Source: Rhodoferax potami
Lineage (GTDB): Bacteria > Pseudomonadota > Gammaproteobacteria > Burkholderiales > Burkholderiaceae_C
DNA: 64,000 nucleotides
Reading direction: 5' to 3'
Assembly (NCBI RefSeq): GCF_032193765.1
Contig: NZ_JAVBIJ010000001.1
Span: 868,001-932,000, forward strand
Under the pieces are notes generated by a model. It saw only the letters and a program-made list of their open reading frames with translations. It ran no database searches and was not told where the DNA came from. Both the position numbers and the translations under genes were made by a program. The number at the start of each line of letters is the position of its first letter. Within the stretch, counting starts at the first letter, position 1. Shown here piece by piece: positions 51,907 through 60,633 of this stretch.

Positions 51907-53466
51907 ATGTTCAAGTCTTTGCGCTGGGTAATGTCGCTTTTGGGGGCTATCGGCGTTGCCGCCGCGATAGCGGTTGCCGCACAGGGTTACTTCTTCATTC
52001 AGAAGCTGGATGCCTCTGCGCTGAAGGTCTATGCGGGGAAAGATGTGGTGGCCGACATCCTGCCACCCCCGATGTACCTGATCGAGACCCGGCTGGTTTT
52101 GTCGCTCATGCTGGACGGAAGCGTGTCCGCAGCAGACGGTAAGAAGCGCTTTGACGAGCTGACCACCGAATACGACCAGCGGGTGGAGTTCTGGAAAAAG
52201 AACCCGCCCTTCGGCCTGGAGACCAAACTCTTGGGTGAGCAACACAGAGCGGCGCAGGCTTTCTTGGCGGCCGCCCGCAGCCAAGTGGTTGAGCCTTTCG
52301 CCGCAGGCAAAGCCGATGTGGCCCGCACTAATTTGCCCGCAGTCCATACGTTGTACCAGCAGCATCGGGCCGGTGTGGACGCCACGGTGGTCGACGCCAA
52401 TGCGTTCGCAGCCAGCTCCATGCAAGAGTTTGACGCCACGCACGCCTTCAGCGTGACCGCCATGGTGGTGACCGCACTGGTGGCTGCGGCGGTGGTGTTT
52501 GTGGTGTACCGGTTGGTGCTGGCCAGTATCCAAAAACCGGTGCGCGGCAGCACCCAGGCAGCCAAGTTGATCGCTGCGGGCGATTTGGCCACCCATGTGG
52601 CCTTGGACCCGGGGCGCACAGACAGCTTGGGAGCGCTGCAAGAGGCGCTGCAAACCATGCGCGAAGGCCTCAACAGCACCGTATCGTCGGTGCGTTTGGT
52701 GGCAGACAACGTGTCCAATGCCAGCGCTGAAATTGCGCAAGGCAACCACGACTTGTCCGCCCGGACTGAGAGCCAGGCCAGTGCCTTGGAGGAGACCGCC
52801 GCCTCCATGGAAGAGCTGACGTCCGTGGTGAACCAAAATGCCCAAGCGGCCCAGCAGGCTGAGCGGCTCGCCCAGCAAGCCGCCGAGGTTGCCGAACGCG
52901 GCGGTGCCGCCGTGGGGCAGGTGGTGGAGACCATGAAGGGCATCAACGACTCGTCCCGCGAAATCGCAGGCATTGTGAGCGTGATTGAAGCCATCGCGTT
53001 TCAAACCAATATCTTGGCCTTGAATGCCGCCGTCGAAGCGGCCCGGGCCGGCGAGCAAGGCCGCGGCTTTGCAGTGGTGGCTTCTGAGGTGCGATCGCTG
53101 GCGGGCCGCAGTGCAGTAGCGGCCAAAGAAATCAAGGCCCTGATCGATGCCAGCGTAGACCGTGTGTCCCATGGCTCCACACTGGCCGACCAAGCCGGTG
53201 CCACGATGGACGAAATGTTGCGTTCGACCCAACAGGTCAGCACCTTGCTGACAGAAATCAGCGCGGCGAGCCGCGAGCAGTCCAGCGGGATCTCGCAAAT
53301 CGGGGAAGCCGTCAGTCAGATGGACCAAGTCACCCAACAAAACGCTGCGCTGGTGGAAGAAATTGCCGCAGCTGCCAGCAGCCTCAAGGTCCAGGCGGCA
53401 GAGCTGGTGCGGCAGATGTCGCAGTTCACGGTAGAAGGCGGGCACGAGGTACCGCGCCTGAGCTGA
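51907..53466 (+). CDS. Methyl-accepting chemotaxis protein
   Basis: 519-aa chemoreceptor. TM1 covers residues 8-32 and a four-helix-type periplasmic sensor covers residues 35-180 (with [20 protein letters not shown]). TM2 is [20 protein letters not shown], followed by HAMP with [18 protein letters not shown]. The signalling domain has the tip [20 protein letters not shown]. No C-terminal pentapeptide is visible. The sensor differs from that of the receptor at 14549, so the ligands should differ. It is a single gene preceded by the AT-rich island. Confidence 0.93.
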   Translation: MFKSLRWVMSLLGAIGVAAAIAVAAQGYFFIQKLDASALKVYAGKDVVADILPPPMYLIETRLVLSLMLDGSVSAADGKKRFDELTTEYDQRVEFWKKNPPFGLETKLLGEQHRAAQAFLAAARSQVVEPFAAGKADVARTNLPAVHTLYQQHRAGVDATVVDANAFAASSMQEFDATHAFSVTAMVVTALVAAAVVFVVYRLVLASIQKPVRGSTQAAKLIAAGDLATHVALDPGRTDSLGALQEALQTMREGLNSTVSSVRLVADNVSNASAEIAQGNHDLSARTESQASALEETAASMEELTSVVNQNAQAAQQAERLAQQAAEVAERGGAAVGQVVETMKGINDSSREIAGIVSVIEAIAFQTNILALNAAVEAARAGEQGRGFAVVASEVRSLAGRSAVAAKEIKALIDASVDRVSHGSTLADQAGATMDEMLRSTQQVSTLLTEISAASREQSSGISQIGEAVSQMDQVTQQNAALVEEIAAAASSLKVQAAELVRQMSQFTVEGGHEVPRLS

Positions 53467-53500
53467 CGGCCTGTGCAGCCCGGGTTGCTGCAAACCAGTG

Positions 53501-54478
53501 TCACGTGTTGTAACGGCTGCGCCACTCAGCGGTCCAGGCGCTGAGCGCACTGGCTCTGTCACCCACTGCCGCAGACAAGCCCAGCGCAGCAGCGGCACTG
53601 GCCAAGGTCGTATCCGGGTCGCTCAGGTCTAGGGCTGCAGCGCCGTTTTGTTTGCTGAGTTTTTCCCCATTGGGGCCTAGCACCAAGGGGGTGTGCAGGT
53701 AGCGCACCGCAGGCAGCCCTAAGGCCATTTGCAGTGCGATCTGGCGCACGGTGTTGTCCGCCAGGTCTTCGCCCCGCACGATGTGGGTGATGCCCTGGTC
53801 GGCATCGTCAACCACCACCGCCAATTGGTAGGCCCACAAACCGTCTGCCCGTAACAGCACGAAGTCGCCCACCTCGCGGGCAAGGTCTTGCTGCTGCACA
53901 CCGAGGCGTCGGTCATGCCATGTCCATATACCGTCATCATTCACATTTGCTATGAAATCAGGAGCTAGTGGCGCAGTTGATATGAGCGCTAGAGGGCTTT
54001 TTGGCTCACAACTATGAGCGTCGGTGCGCAGGCGCCACGCACGGCCCTCGCGCCCTTGTAATCCGTGGCGGCAGGTGCCGGGGTAGATCAGCTCGCCGTT
54101 ACGCGCCTTGCCCGCGCCCATTTGCGCCAGTGCTTGTGCAGTGTCTTTGCGGGAGCAGGCGCAGGGGTAGGCACTTCCGGCAGCGATCAGTGTGTCGAGC
54201 GCCTGCCGGTAGAGGGCGCTTCGTTGGCTTTGCCAGACCGGAGGCTCGTCGGGCACCAGGCCCACGCTGGCGAGTTGATGCAGGATAAACTCACCACCTC
54301 CTGCTACGCAGCGCGGGGTGTCGACGTCTTCAATCCGCACCAACCACTGCCCGCCGTGGGCACGGGCGTCCAGCCAGCTGGCCAGCGCAGCAAGCAAAGA
54401 GCCCGCATGCAGCGGGCCCGTGGGGGAGGGGGCAAAGCGGCCCCTGTAATTCAAATTCAATGTGCGGGAGTTAAGCAA
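53501..54478 (-). CDS. gluQ: Glutamyl-Q tRNA(Asp) synthetase
   Basis: 325-aa paralogue of the GluRS catalytic core that attaches Glu to queuosine in tRNA(Asp). The HIGH-like motif is [11 protein letters not shown], the zinc ligands are CACSRKD...YPGTCRHG, and the KMSKS-like motif is EKLSKQNGA. There is no anticodon domain, as expected. Residues about 159-177 ([19 protein letters not shown] region) are encoded by a dispersed repeat and enlarge the loop between RAWRLR and IWTWHDR. No ATG exists at the N-terminus; TTG 54478 is used, with TTG 54460 or 54454 as alternatives. Confidence 0.9.
   Translation of the reverse strand: MLNSRTLNLNYRGRFAPSPTGPLHAGSLLAALASWLDARAHGGQWLVRIEDVDTPRCVAGGGEFILHQLASVGLVPDEPPVWQSQRSALYRQALDTLIAAGSAYPCACSRKDTAQALAQMGAGKARNGELIYPGTCRHGLQGREGRAWRLRTDAHSCEPKSPLALISTAPLAPDFIANVNDDGIWTWHDRRLGVQQQDLAREVGDFVLLRADGLWAYQLAVVVDDADQGITHIVRGEDLADNTVRQIALQMALGLPAVRYLHTPLVLGPNGEKLSKQNGAAALDLSDPDTTLASAAAALGLSAAVGDRASALSAWTAEWRSRYNT
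53948..54002 (+). repeat. Dispersed repeat, copy 7, in frame inside gluQ
   Basis: Plus-strand sequence TGCTATGAAATCAGGAGCTA then GTGGCGCAGTTGATATGAGC and GCTAGAGGGCTTTTT spans the full element. The gene reads the complementary strand and stays open through it, giving [16 protein letters not shown], in the same element frame as the NodT copy. It looks like an insertion in a variable loop. Confidence 0.7.
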
Positions 54479-55514
54479 CTTTCAGCGCGAGTTCCAGGCC
54501 GGAGACAAAGGCATCTTCCACGCGGTGGCCGATGCACCAGTCGCCGCACAGGCCGATGCCCGCTTTGCTGTCCCACAAAAAGTGTTCGCCCAATGGGGCC
54601 TCGGTTTTGGCATACAGCCAGCGGTGTACTTGGGCGTGGGCCGGCTCTGCGCGAATGCCGGTGATCTCGGCAAAAGCCTTGATCAATTTGGCCTGAATAC
54701 GGTCAGGCGTGTCGTTCAAATGCTCCTGCGACCAGGCTGCACTGGCTTGCACTGTCCAGCGTTCGACCTTGCCGCGGCCGGGTTTGCTCGATTCGCGCGA
54801 CAACCAGGCCACACGGTGGTGGGTGCTGCGGGCGGCGTTCCACTGCGGGCCCAGGGTGGTGAGGCCGGGTTGCACCGCTTGGGGGTAGGCCAGCATCAGG
54901 GTCCAGCAAGGCGCCACAGAGACTTTGGAGGTTTTCTTGGCCAGCGCTGCGCCCTTGGGGGTGGTGGCCAGCAGTTCTTGGGCTTGGGGATGGGGGATGG
55001 CGAGCACTACCTCGTCAAACCCGCCATAGACGTGGCTGCTGCCCGCGTCACCCGAGGTGCGCAGCTGCCATTTCTTTTTGTGCAGGGCGTCTTGTTCGAG
55101 CGCGGTCACGCGGGTGTTGACGAGCAACTGCCCGGCATCCGCCAGGGGCTGTGCCCAAGCGCGCACCAGCGCGTTCATGCCGGGGACGGGCACCCAGTGC
55201 GCATCGCGCCCGGGCAGGGCGGCGGCGGCCACACGGCCATGGGAGTCGAGCACGCGGACTGCGTTCGCGCTCCAGGGGCGGCACAGGCCGGGCGTGGTCT
55301 GCAGGGCCTGGGTGAAACGGGGGTCGCGCACCGTGAAGTACTGAGCCCCGTGGTCAAACGTGCCGAAGGCGCTTTCGCGGGTGGACATGCGGCCACCGGG
55401 CCCGCGGCTTTTTTCAAAAACGGTGACCTTGTGGCCGGCCTGTACCAGGGTGCGTGCGCAGGTGATGGCGGCCATGCCGCCCCCCACGATGGCAATGTGT
55501 CGGGATGTTGTCAT
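54471..55514 (-). CDS. Renalase-like FAD-dependent amine oxidoreductase
   Basis: 347-aa flavoprotein with the N-terminal dinucleotide motif [20 protein letters not shown], then [16 protein letters not shown] and [15 protein letters not shown]. It ends with [20 protein letters not shown], the FAD-closing motif. This set matches the NAD(P)/FAD-dependent oxidoreductases related to renalase, which oxidise stray NAD(P)H isomers. The start at 55514 (MTTSRH) is chosen over a GTG two codons upstream. It overlaps the gluQ start by 8 bp, suggesting a two-gene unit. Confidence 0.85.
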   Translation of the reverse strand: MTTSRHIAIVGGGMAAITCARTLVQAGHKVTVFEKSRGPGGRMSTRESAFGTFDHGAQYFTVRDPRFTQALQTTPGLCRPWSANAVRVLDSHGRVAAAALPGRDAHWVPVPGMNALVRAWAQPLADAGQLLVNTRVTALEQDALHKKKWQLRTSGDAGSSHVYGGFDEVVLAIPHPQAQELLATTPKGAALAKKTSKVSVAPCWTLMLAYPQAVQPGLTTLGPQWNAARSTHHRVAWLSRESSKPGRGKVERWTVQASAAWSQEHLNDTPDRIQAKLIKAFAEITGIRAEPAHAQVHRWLYAKTEAPLGEHFLWDSKAGIGLCGDWCIGHRVEDAFVSGLELALKVA

Positions 55515-55577
55515 GGGCACAGTCTCCGTTGGTTGTAATAGCCTCTTTATACACGCTGGCCACGGGGCGTAAATCGT

Positions 55578-56519
55578 TTAGCTGCTGCGATGCTCGTCCA
55601 GCAAGGCACTGCGGGTGGTCTCACTTTCGAGTTGGCTGAGCCACCATTGCAAGGCCCTGCCTTGGTTGATGGTTTTGGTTTGCCGCCAGGCGTAGTGCAG
55701 CGGCACGTTGCGTTGGGGGCGCTCGGTTTTCTTCACGACCAAGCGGCCGGTTTGTATGTAGGCGTCTGCCATGCAGCGGGGCAGGTTGCCGCCACCCAGA
55801 CCGCGCAATTGGGCGTCGAGCTTGGCGTGCATGGTGGGTACGGTGAACACATCCTGCCCGCTAAGCAGGCCAAAGGTTTGGCCCGCGCCGCGTTGCACCG
55901 AGTCGGCTACGGCGACCGCCCGGTGTTTTTGAATCAGCTCGTCACTCAGCGGCTCCGGGGCTTGTGCGAGCGGGTGGTGCGGGGCGACGGCGTAGACAAA
56001 GCTGATCGACCCCATGGGCTTGCTGTGCACACCGGCGGTGCGCGCCGAGTCCGCCCCGACGCCGATGGCCAGGTCTGCCTGGCCGGTAGTGAGGGCCTCC
56101 AGCGTGCCGGAGAGGGTCTCTTCCCGCAGGCGGATACGGGTGGGCGGGGATTGGCTGAAAAAGTTGTCGCACATCTCCATCATGACCGGCTTGGAGATCA
56201 CGGTGTCGATCGCAATCGTGAGTTGCGGCTCCCAGCCGGTGGCCACGCGTTTGACACGGTTGGCCACGGCGTCAATTTCTTCCAGTAGGCGTGCACCTTC
56301 CCGCAACAACTCCGCTCCGGCAGCGGTGAGCTTGGCTTGGCGGGAGCTGCGGTCGTATAGCAGCACGTCCAACGCGTCCTCGATTTGGCGCACCCGGTAG
56401 GTCAAGGCGCTGGGCACCATGCCCATGTCCCGCGCGGCGGCGGCGAAGCTGCCGGCCTCGGCAATGGTCTGCAGCATGGAGAGGGCATCAGGGGTGAGGA
56501 AGTCGCGTGCCGTTTGCAT
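55578..56519 (-). CDS. LysR-family transcriptional regulator
   Basis: 313-aa LysR-type regulator. The HTH is MLQTIAEAGSFAAAARDMGM, then SALTYRVRQIEDALDVLL and a RQAKLTAAG wing. The effector domain has SKPVMMEMCDNFF and GQADLAIGVGADS. It is divergent from the pirin/flavodoxin pair with 111 bp between starts, and probably controls it, as is common for LysR/pirin pairs. The inducer is unknown. Confidence 0.9.
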   Translation of the reverse strand: MQTARDFLTPDALSMLQTIAEAGSFAAAARDMGMVPSALTYRVRQIEDALDVLLYDRSSRQAKLTAAGAELLREGARLLEEIDAVANRVKRVATGWEPQLTIAIDTVISKPVMMEMCDNFFSQSPPTRIRLREETLSGTLEALTTGQADLAIGVGADSARTAGVHSKPMGSISFVYAVAPHHPLAQAPEPLSDELIQKHRAVAVADSVQRGAGQTFGLLSGQDVFTVPTMHAKLDAQLRGLGGGNLPRCMADAYIQTGRLVVKKTERPQRNVPLHYAWRQTKTINQGRALQWWLSQLESETTRSALLDEHRSS

Positions 56520-56630
56520 GATCGATACCCTTAAGTTGAGTTTTTTTGAATGATGCCATCAAACGGTATGGATGGAAAAGGCCTGGTCGAGGCCTAAAGT
56601 TCAACCCATACGAAACCAGAGGCACTTCAC

Positions 56631-57332
56631 ATGTTGACCGTACGCAAATCGCAGGACAGAGGCTACGCTGACCACGGCTGGCTCAAGTCTTTCCACAGCT
56701 TTTCGTTCGCCGGGTACTACGACCCCGCGCACATGGGGTGGGGCAATCTGCGGGTGATCAATGAAGACCGCATCGCACCCGGCACCGGCTTCGGCACTCA
56801 TGGTCACCGTGATATGGAGATCATCAGCTATGTCATGTCGGGCAACCTGGCGCACAAAGACAGCATGGGCAACATCAAGGGCATTCCGCCCGGTGATGTG
56901 CAGCGCATGAGTGCCGGTACCGGTGTGACGCACAGCGAGTTCAACCACGCGCCGAATGACACCACCCATTTCTTCCAGATCTGGATCGAGCCCAATGTGA
57001 CCGGTATTCCCCCGAGCTACGAGCAAAAAACCTTTGCTGCAGCGGACAAGCAAGGCCTGCTCAAGTTGGTGGCCTCGCCTGACGGCGCAGAAGGCAGTGT
57101 GCTGATCCATGCGGACGCCAAGTTGTATAGCGGTTTGCTGGACGGGGCAGAAACTGCAACCTTGGCGCTGGACCCTGCCCGCAAAGGCTATGTGCAGGTG
57201 CTGCGCGGTTCGGTGTCGGTGAATGGCACGCCCTTGCAGACGGGTGATGCCGCCTTGCTGAGTGCTGAAAGCACCTTGGTGCTGGATGCGGCGCAGGATG
57301 CAGAAGTGCTAGTTTTCGATCTGGAAGCCTGA
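56631..57332 (+). CDS. Pirin-family protein (YhhW-like)
   Basis: 233-aa bicupin. The N-terminal cupin holds the metal set in GTGFGTHGHRDMEIISYVMS and THSEFNHAP (two His in HGH, one Glu, one later His), as in YhhW, which has quercetinase activity. FQIWIEPNVTGIPPSYEQK links to the C-terminal cupin. The length is typical of YhhW (231 aa). It is followed after 65 bp by a flavodoxin-like gene, and the pair is divergent from a LysR regulator. The role in vivo is probably redox or aromatic stress related. Confidence 0.92.
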   Translation: MLTVRKSQDRGYADHGWLKSFHSFSFAGYYDPAHMGWGNLRVINEDRIAPGTGFGTHGHRDMEIISYVMSGNLAHKDSMGNIKGIPPGDVQRMSAGTGVTHSEFNHAPNDTTHFFQIWIEPNVTGIPPSYEQKTFAAADKQGLLKLVASPDGAEGSVLIHADAKLYSGLLDGAETATLALDPARKGYVQVLRGSVSVNGTPLQTGDAALLSAESTLVLDAAQDAEVLVFDLEA

Positions 57333-57397
57333 TTTTTTCGGGTGTCCGCAGGGTGCGGATGCCTTTCTTTGAGTCTTTTTACCTAGGAGTTAACAAA

Positions 57398-57931
57398 ATG
57401 GCAAAAGTAGCAGTTGTATTCCATTCCGGTTACGGTCACACCCAGCGCGTAGCGCAATTCGTGGCTGAAGGCGCGAGCGCCGAGCTGATCACCATCGACG
57501 CCAATGGCGACATCACCGATGCCCAGTGGGCCACTCTGGATGCGGCAGACGCGGTGATCTTCGGTTCCCCCACTTACATGGGTATGGCCTCCTGGCAGTT
57601 CAAGAAGTTTGCCGATGCATCTAGCAAGCGTTGGTTCACCACCGCCTGGAAAGACAAGGTGGCTGGCGGCTTCACGATTTCTGCCAGCCCTAGCGGCGAC
57701 AAGCTGTCCACTATCCAGTACTTCATCACCCTGTCTCAGCAGCACGGCATGATCTGGGTGGGCCAGCCTGCCATGAACGACGGCACCATCAACCGCATCG
57801 GTTCCAACTCCGGCGTGATGGCCCAAGTCGGCCCCACCAGCCCGGCGGAAGACATCCCCCAAGGCGACCTGGACACCGCCAAAGCCTATGGCGCACGCGT
57901 GGCATCCATTGCCGCCAAACTGAAGGCATAA
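57398..57931 (+). CDS. Flavodoxin-family NAD(P)H-dependent oxidoreductase
   Basis: 177-aa flavodoxin-fold protein of the WrbA-like family. The FMN phosphate loop is VVFHSGYGHTQRVAQFVAEG, then FGSPTYMGMASWQFKKFADA and the late flavin loop GSNSGVMAQVG. It probably reduces quinones by two electrons. TAGGAG lies eight bases upstream of the ATG. It shares the LysR-divergent promoter with pirin and ends at a strong terminator. Confidence 0.9.
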   Translation: MAKVAVVFHSGYGHTQRVAQFVAEGASAELITIDANGDITDAQWATLDAADAVIFGSPTYMGMASWQFKKFADASSKRWFTTAWKDKVAGGFTISASPSGDKLSTIQYFITLSQQHGMIWVGQPAMNDGTINRIGSNSGVMAQVGPTSPAEDIPQGDLDTAKAYGARVASIAAKLKA

Positions 57932-57965
57932 GCTTTCTTCAGGCCTCTTCGGTCTGAAATGCTTG

Positions 57966-57988
57966 AGCCCGCTTCGGCGGGCTTTTTT
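57966..57988 (+). terminator. Rho-independent terminator after the flavodoxin gene
   Basis: AGCCCGC-TTCG-GCGGGCT stem with a stable TTCG tetraloop and T6 tail, 35 bp after the stop. Confidence 0.9.
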
Positions 57989-58043
57989 GTGCACGCTTGA
58001 ATAATGCGTAAGCTGTGGGCTCTCAGACTATCGGAGTTCTATT

Positions 58044-58493
58044 TTGACGATCCGTTTTGCTACTAAATTCATAGCTGCTTGCGCAATATCCGCGGGAGCT
58101 ATGGCGCCTTTTCATGCTTATTCGCAGACTGACGCTTCCGCGTTCAGCGCCATCAGCGCCATGCCAGTGGCCTCGGTCGTCGGTGCGAGCGCGGGTGCGG
58201 TGATCGCCATTCCTGTGGCTTTTTCCACCGCAGGCGCGGTGTTGGTGGTGAAGGGCGTAGAGGCCTCGGCCAAAGGCACGGTCTATCTGCTGGAGCGCAT
58301 GTCGGACGGCGCACGCGCCAGCGTGGAGGTGTCGGGCAAAGCTGCCTCCGGTGCCTCTGCGGCTTTAGGCACCGTGGTCTTTGTCAGCGTGATCAGCACC
58401 GGCGTGGTGTTGTCGGTGGCGGGTAAGGTGATTGCGTTTGTGCCTAACGAAATCGGTAAAGCTTTGTTGCACAACGAACGCGTGAGCCAGTGA
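58044..58493 (+). CDS. Hypothetical exported or membrane protein
   Basis: 149-aa Ala/Gly/Val/Ser-rich protein. The start is TTG at 58044 with GGAG nine bases before it. A signal peptide follows (FATKFIAACAISAGAMAPFHA), encoded by a dispersed repeat. Two long glycine-alanine hydrophobic segments come after (VVGASAGAVIAIPVAFSTAG and TVVFVSVISTGVVLSVAGKV), so the mature protein may be membrane-embedded. No family recognised. Its TGA overlaps the GTG start of the DUF2145 gene by 4 bp, so the two products probably work together. Confidence 0.7.
   Translation: MTIRFATKFIAACAISAGAMAPFHAYSQTDASAFSAISAMPVASVVGASAGAVIAIPVAFSTAGAVLVVKGVEASAKGTVYLLERMSDGARASVEVSGKAASGASAALGTVVFVSVISTGVVLSVAGKVIAFVPNEIGKALLHNERVSQ
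58059..58113 (+). repeat. Dispersed repeat, copy 8, encoding a signal peptide
   Basis: GCTACTAAATTCATAGCTGC then TTGCGCAATATCCGCGGGAG and CTATGGCGCCTTTTC. The left half matches the consensus closely; the right half is diverged. In frame it gives TKFIAACAISAGAMAPF, the signal peptide of the 149-aa protein. Confidence 0.6.
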
Positions 58494-59314
58494 GCCGCAT
58501 TATTTACCTGCAGCGATGGATGGCGGCAGGAGTGGTCGCCCTGGCGTGTGCCGGCCAAGCGCAGGCAGGCCGGACTTGTGATGAGCCCCAGGACCTGACG
58601 CCCGCCAAGGTGGACAAGTCGATGACCTTGGCCTGGAAAACGCTGCAGGCGCTGGATGCCAGCGGTGCCAAGGTGGTGGTCATGGCGCGAGCCGGGCAGG
58701 ACCTGAGCAAATACGGTGTGCGCTACTCGCACCTCGGGTTTGTGTACCGGCAAGACACCCCCGATGGCGGGCATGTGTGGCGGGTGCTGCACAAACTCAA
58801 TGTGTGCGGGACGGCGGAGTCGGCCATTTACCGGCAAGGGCTCGGGGAATTCTTCCTGGACGACCTCTGGCAATACGAAGCAGCCTGGGTCGCGCTCAAT
58901 CCGCAAGCAGAGGCGGCGTTGCTGAAAGTGTTGCTGGACGGGCCGCGGTCCTTGGTGCTGCACGAGCCGCGCTACAACATGGTCAGCTACCCGTGGTCTC
59001 AGAAGTACCAGCAGAGCAACCAGTGGGCCATTGAAACACTGGCCTTTGCGATGACGGCGGCTAGCACTGAGCCGGTGACCAGTCGCACGCAGGCGCAGAC
59101 TTGGCTGCAGCGCACCGCCTATCAGCCGACGACCCTGACCATCACGCCGCTGGTTCGGCTTGGAGCCCGCATGACGAAAGCCAATGTGGCGTTTGACGAT
59201 CATCCGGATGAGAAGCGCTACGCCGACCGCATCGAAACCATCACGGTGGACTCGGTGTTTACGTGGCTCAAGCGCGCCAATCTGTCTGCTGGCGCCCCCC
59301 AGGTGCAGCGCTAA
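58490..59314 (+). CDS. DUF2145 family exported protein
   Basis: 274-aa periplasmic protein. The signal peptide ends AGQAQAGRTCD, and the DUF2145 blocks are AKVVVMARAGQDLSKYGVRY, SHLGFVYRQDTPDGGHVWRV, LHKLNVCGTAES and YNMVSYPWSQKYQQSNQWAI. The RYSHLGF/Cys arrangement recalls NlpC/P60-type peptidases, but activity is unproven. GTG 58490 overlaps the upstream TGA (GTGA), indicating coupling. It ends 4 bp before the convergent trhO gene. Confidence 0.85.
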   Translation: MSRIIYLQRWMAAGVVALACAGQAQAGRTCDEPQDLTPAKVDKSMTLAWKTLQALDASGAKVVVMARAGQDLSKYGVRYSHLGFVYRQDTPDGGHVWRVLHKLNVCGTAESAIYRQGLGEFFLDDLWQYEAAWVALNPQAEAALLKVLLDGPRSLVLHEPRYNMVSYPWSQKYQQSNQWAIETLAFAMTAASTEPVTSRTQAQTWLQRTAYQPTTLTITPLVRLGARMTKANVAFDDHPDEKRYADRIETITVDSVFTWLKRANLSAGAPQVQR

Positions 59315-59318
59315 CTGC

Positions 59319-60074
59319 TCAGGCTTCGCTGCTGCTTTGCAGGCCGGTGGCCTGCAGATCTGCGCTAAGGGCTCGGCGCTCGTCAAACACAAAGCAGCCG
59401 CCGTGGTAGTGGCTGCCGTCGGTCTCTTCAAAGTACTTGAGGATGCCGCCTTCGAGCTGGTAGACGTGTTCCAGACCTTCTTCGCGCATCAGGATGGCCG
59501 CCTTTTCGCAGCGTATGCCCCCGGTGCAAAAGCTCACCACGGTTTTGTCCTTGAGTTCGTCCAGATGGGCGCGGAAGGCGTCCGGAAATTCGGTGAACTT
59601 GGTGATACGCCAGTCGATCGCACCCTCAAAAGTGCCTTCATCGACTTCAAAGTCGTTGCGCGTATCCAGGGTGACCACCGGGCGGCCGTTGTCGTCATGG
59701 CCTTGATCCAGCCAGCGCTTGACAGTAGCAGGTGCCACCGCGGGCGCGCGCCCGTCAGCGGGCTTGATGGTGGGGTGGTTCATGCGGATGATTTCGCCCT
59801 TCACCTTCACCAGCATTTTCTTGAACGGCTGGGTGTCCGACCAACTTTCCTTGGGCGCAATATCTGCAAACCGCGGGTCTTGTTGGAGCTGGGTGACAAA
59901 ACTGCGCACATCGTCTGCCGGACCGGCGAGGAACATATTGATGCCTTCTTCGGCCAAGAGAATGGTGCCTTTGAGCTGCAGGGCCTGGGCGCGGCCTAGC
60001 AATACCTCGCGTAAAGCGGCTGCGTCGGGCAGCGGGACGAATTTGTAGGTGGAGATGTTCAGTACGGTGTTCAC
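59319..60074 (-). CDS. trhO: tRNA uridine-34 hydroxylase TrhO (rhodanese-like)
   Basis: 251-aa YceA/TrhO protein that makes 5-hydroxyuridine at position 34 of tRNA. The N-terminal acylphosphatase-like domain (residues 1-95) has LKGTILLAEEGINMFLAGPA. The rhodanese domain has VVTLDTRNDFEVDEGTFEGA and catalytic Cys in VVSFCTGGIRCEKAAILM. The C-terminus YHGGCFVFDERRAL is diagnostic; the later zinc-type Cys found in longer homologues are missing, as in short TrhO forms. It lies 9 bp after the unknown gene upstream. Confidence 0.9.
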   Translation of the reverse strand: MNTVLNISTYKFVPLPDAAALREVLLGRAQALQLKGTILLAEEGINMFLAGPADDVRSFVTQLQQDPRFADIAPKESWSDTQPFKKMLVKVKGEIIRMNHPTIKPADGRAPAVAPATVKRWLDQGHDDNGRPVVTLDTRNDFEVDEGTFEGAIDWRITKFTEFPDAFRAHLDELKDKTVVSFCTGGIRCEKAAILMREEGLEHVYQLEGGILKYFEETDGSHYHGGCFVFDERRALSADLQATGLQSSSEA

Positions 60075-60083
60075 CGGTTGATT

Positions 60084-60572
60084 TTAATTGCCCGGGTTCA
60101 GGCCAGACGCATCCGGCAGTTGGAGCTGGGCTTTGATCCACTCTTTGGCGCTCTGGCTGTCGGCAAAAACGCGGGAGGCGATCACACCGTCCAGCAAGCT
60201 TTCAAACCGGCTGCGCAGCAATGAGGCGCCTTCCACGTGCGGAGCAATCACAAAGGCCACCGCTTGGAGACGGGAGCCTGCCGGGCGGTTGGCGTAGTCC
60301 GCGCGGGTTTGGGCATAGATGTCCGGCCCGTAGACCAGTGTGTCATGCATGTGATTGATGATGCCCCAAGGGCCCGCCGCGTTCAGCGTGGGGACTTGCG
60401 CCTTCATTTGGGCAGCTATCAGGGCCCGCATTTCGGCGTTCCAGTCGCCGTGCATGTGGGCAATCAGCATGCCAGGGGCGATCTCCACCAAAGCGGATCC
60501 ATGGGGACTGAATAAACGGCGGGTCACGGGGTTTGAGGGACTTTTTCCGGGTTGGCAATGCGTAGCCCGCAT
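60084..60572 (-). CDS. Hypothetical protein, STAS-like
   Basis: 162-aa soluble protein. Residues 20-60 (LFSPHGSALVEIAPGMLIAH, then DWNAEMRALIAAQM) and a later AVAFVIAPHVEGASLLRSRF, SAKEWIKAQLQ resemble the SpoIIAA/STAS-like fold seen in many unannotated proteins that sense or partner other regulators. ATG 60572 lies 61 bp from the dnaE start on the other strand; internal ATGs could also serve. Followed 9 bp later by trhO. The fold is a guess from pattern. Confidence 0.6.
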   Translation of the reverse strand: MRATHCQPGKSPSNPVTRRLFSPHGSALVEIAPGMLIAHMHGDWNAEMRALIAAQMKAQVPTLNAAGPWGIINHMHDTLVYGPDIYAQTRADYANRPAGSRLQAVAFVIAPHVEGASLLRSRFESLLDGVIASRVFADSQSAKEWIKAQLQLPDASGLNPGN

Positions 60573-60633
60573 TGTGGCGCAGATGCAAACCCTTCTCCAA
60601 GGTCTGCCGCCAATCGAAAACTACAATGACCGG

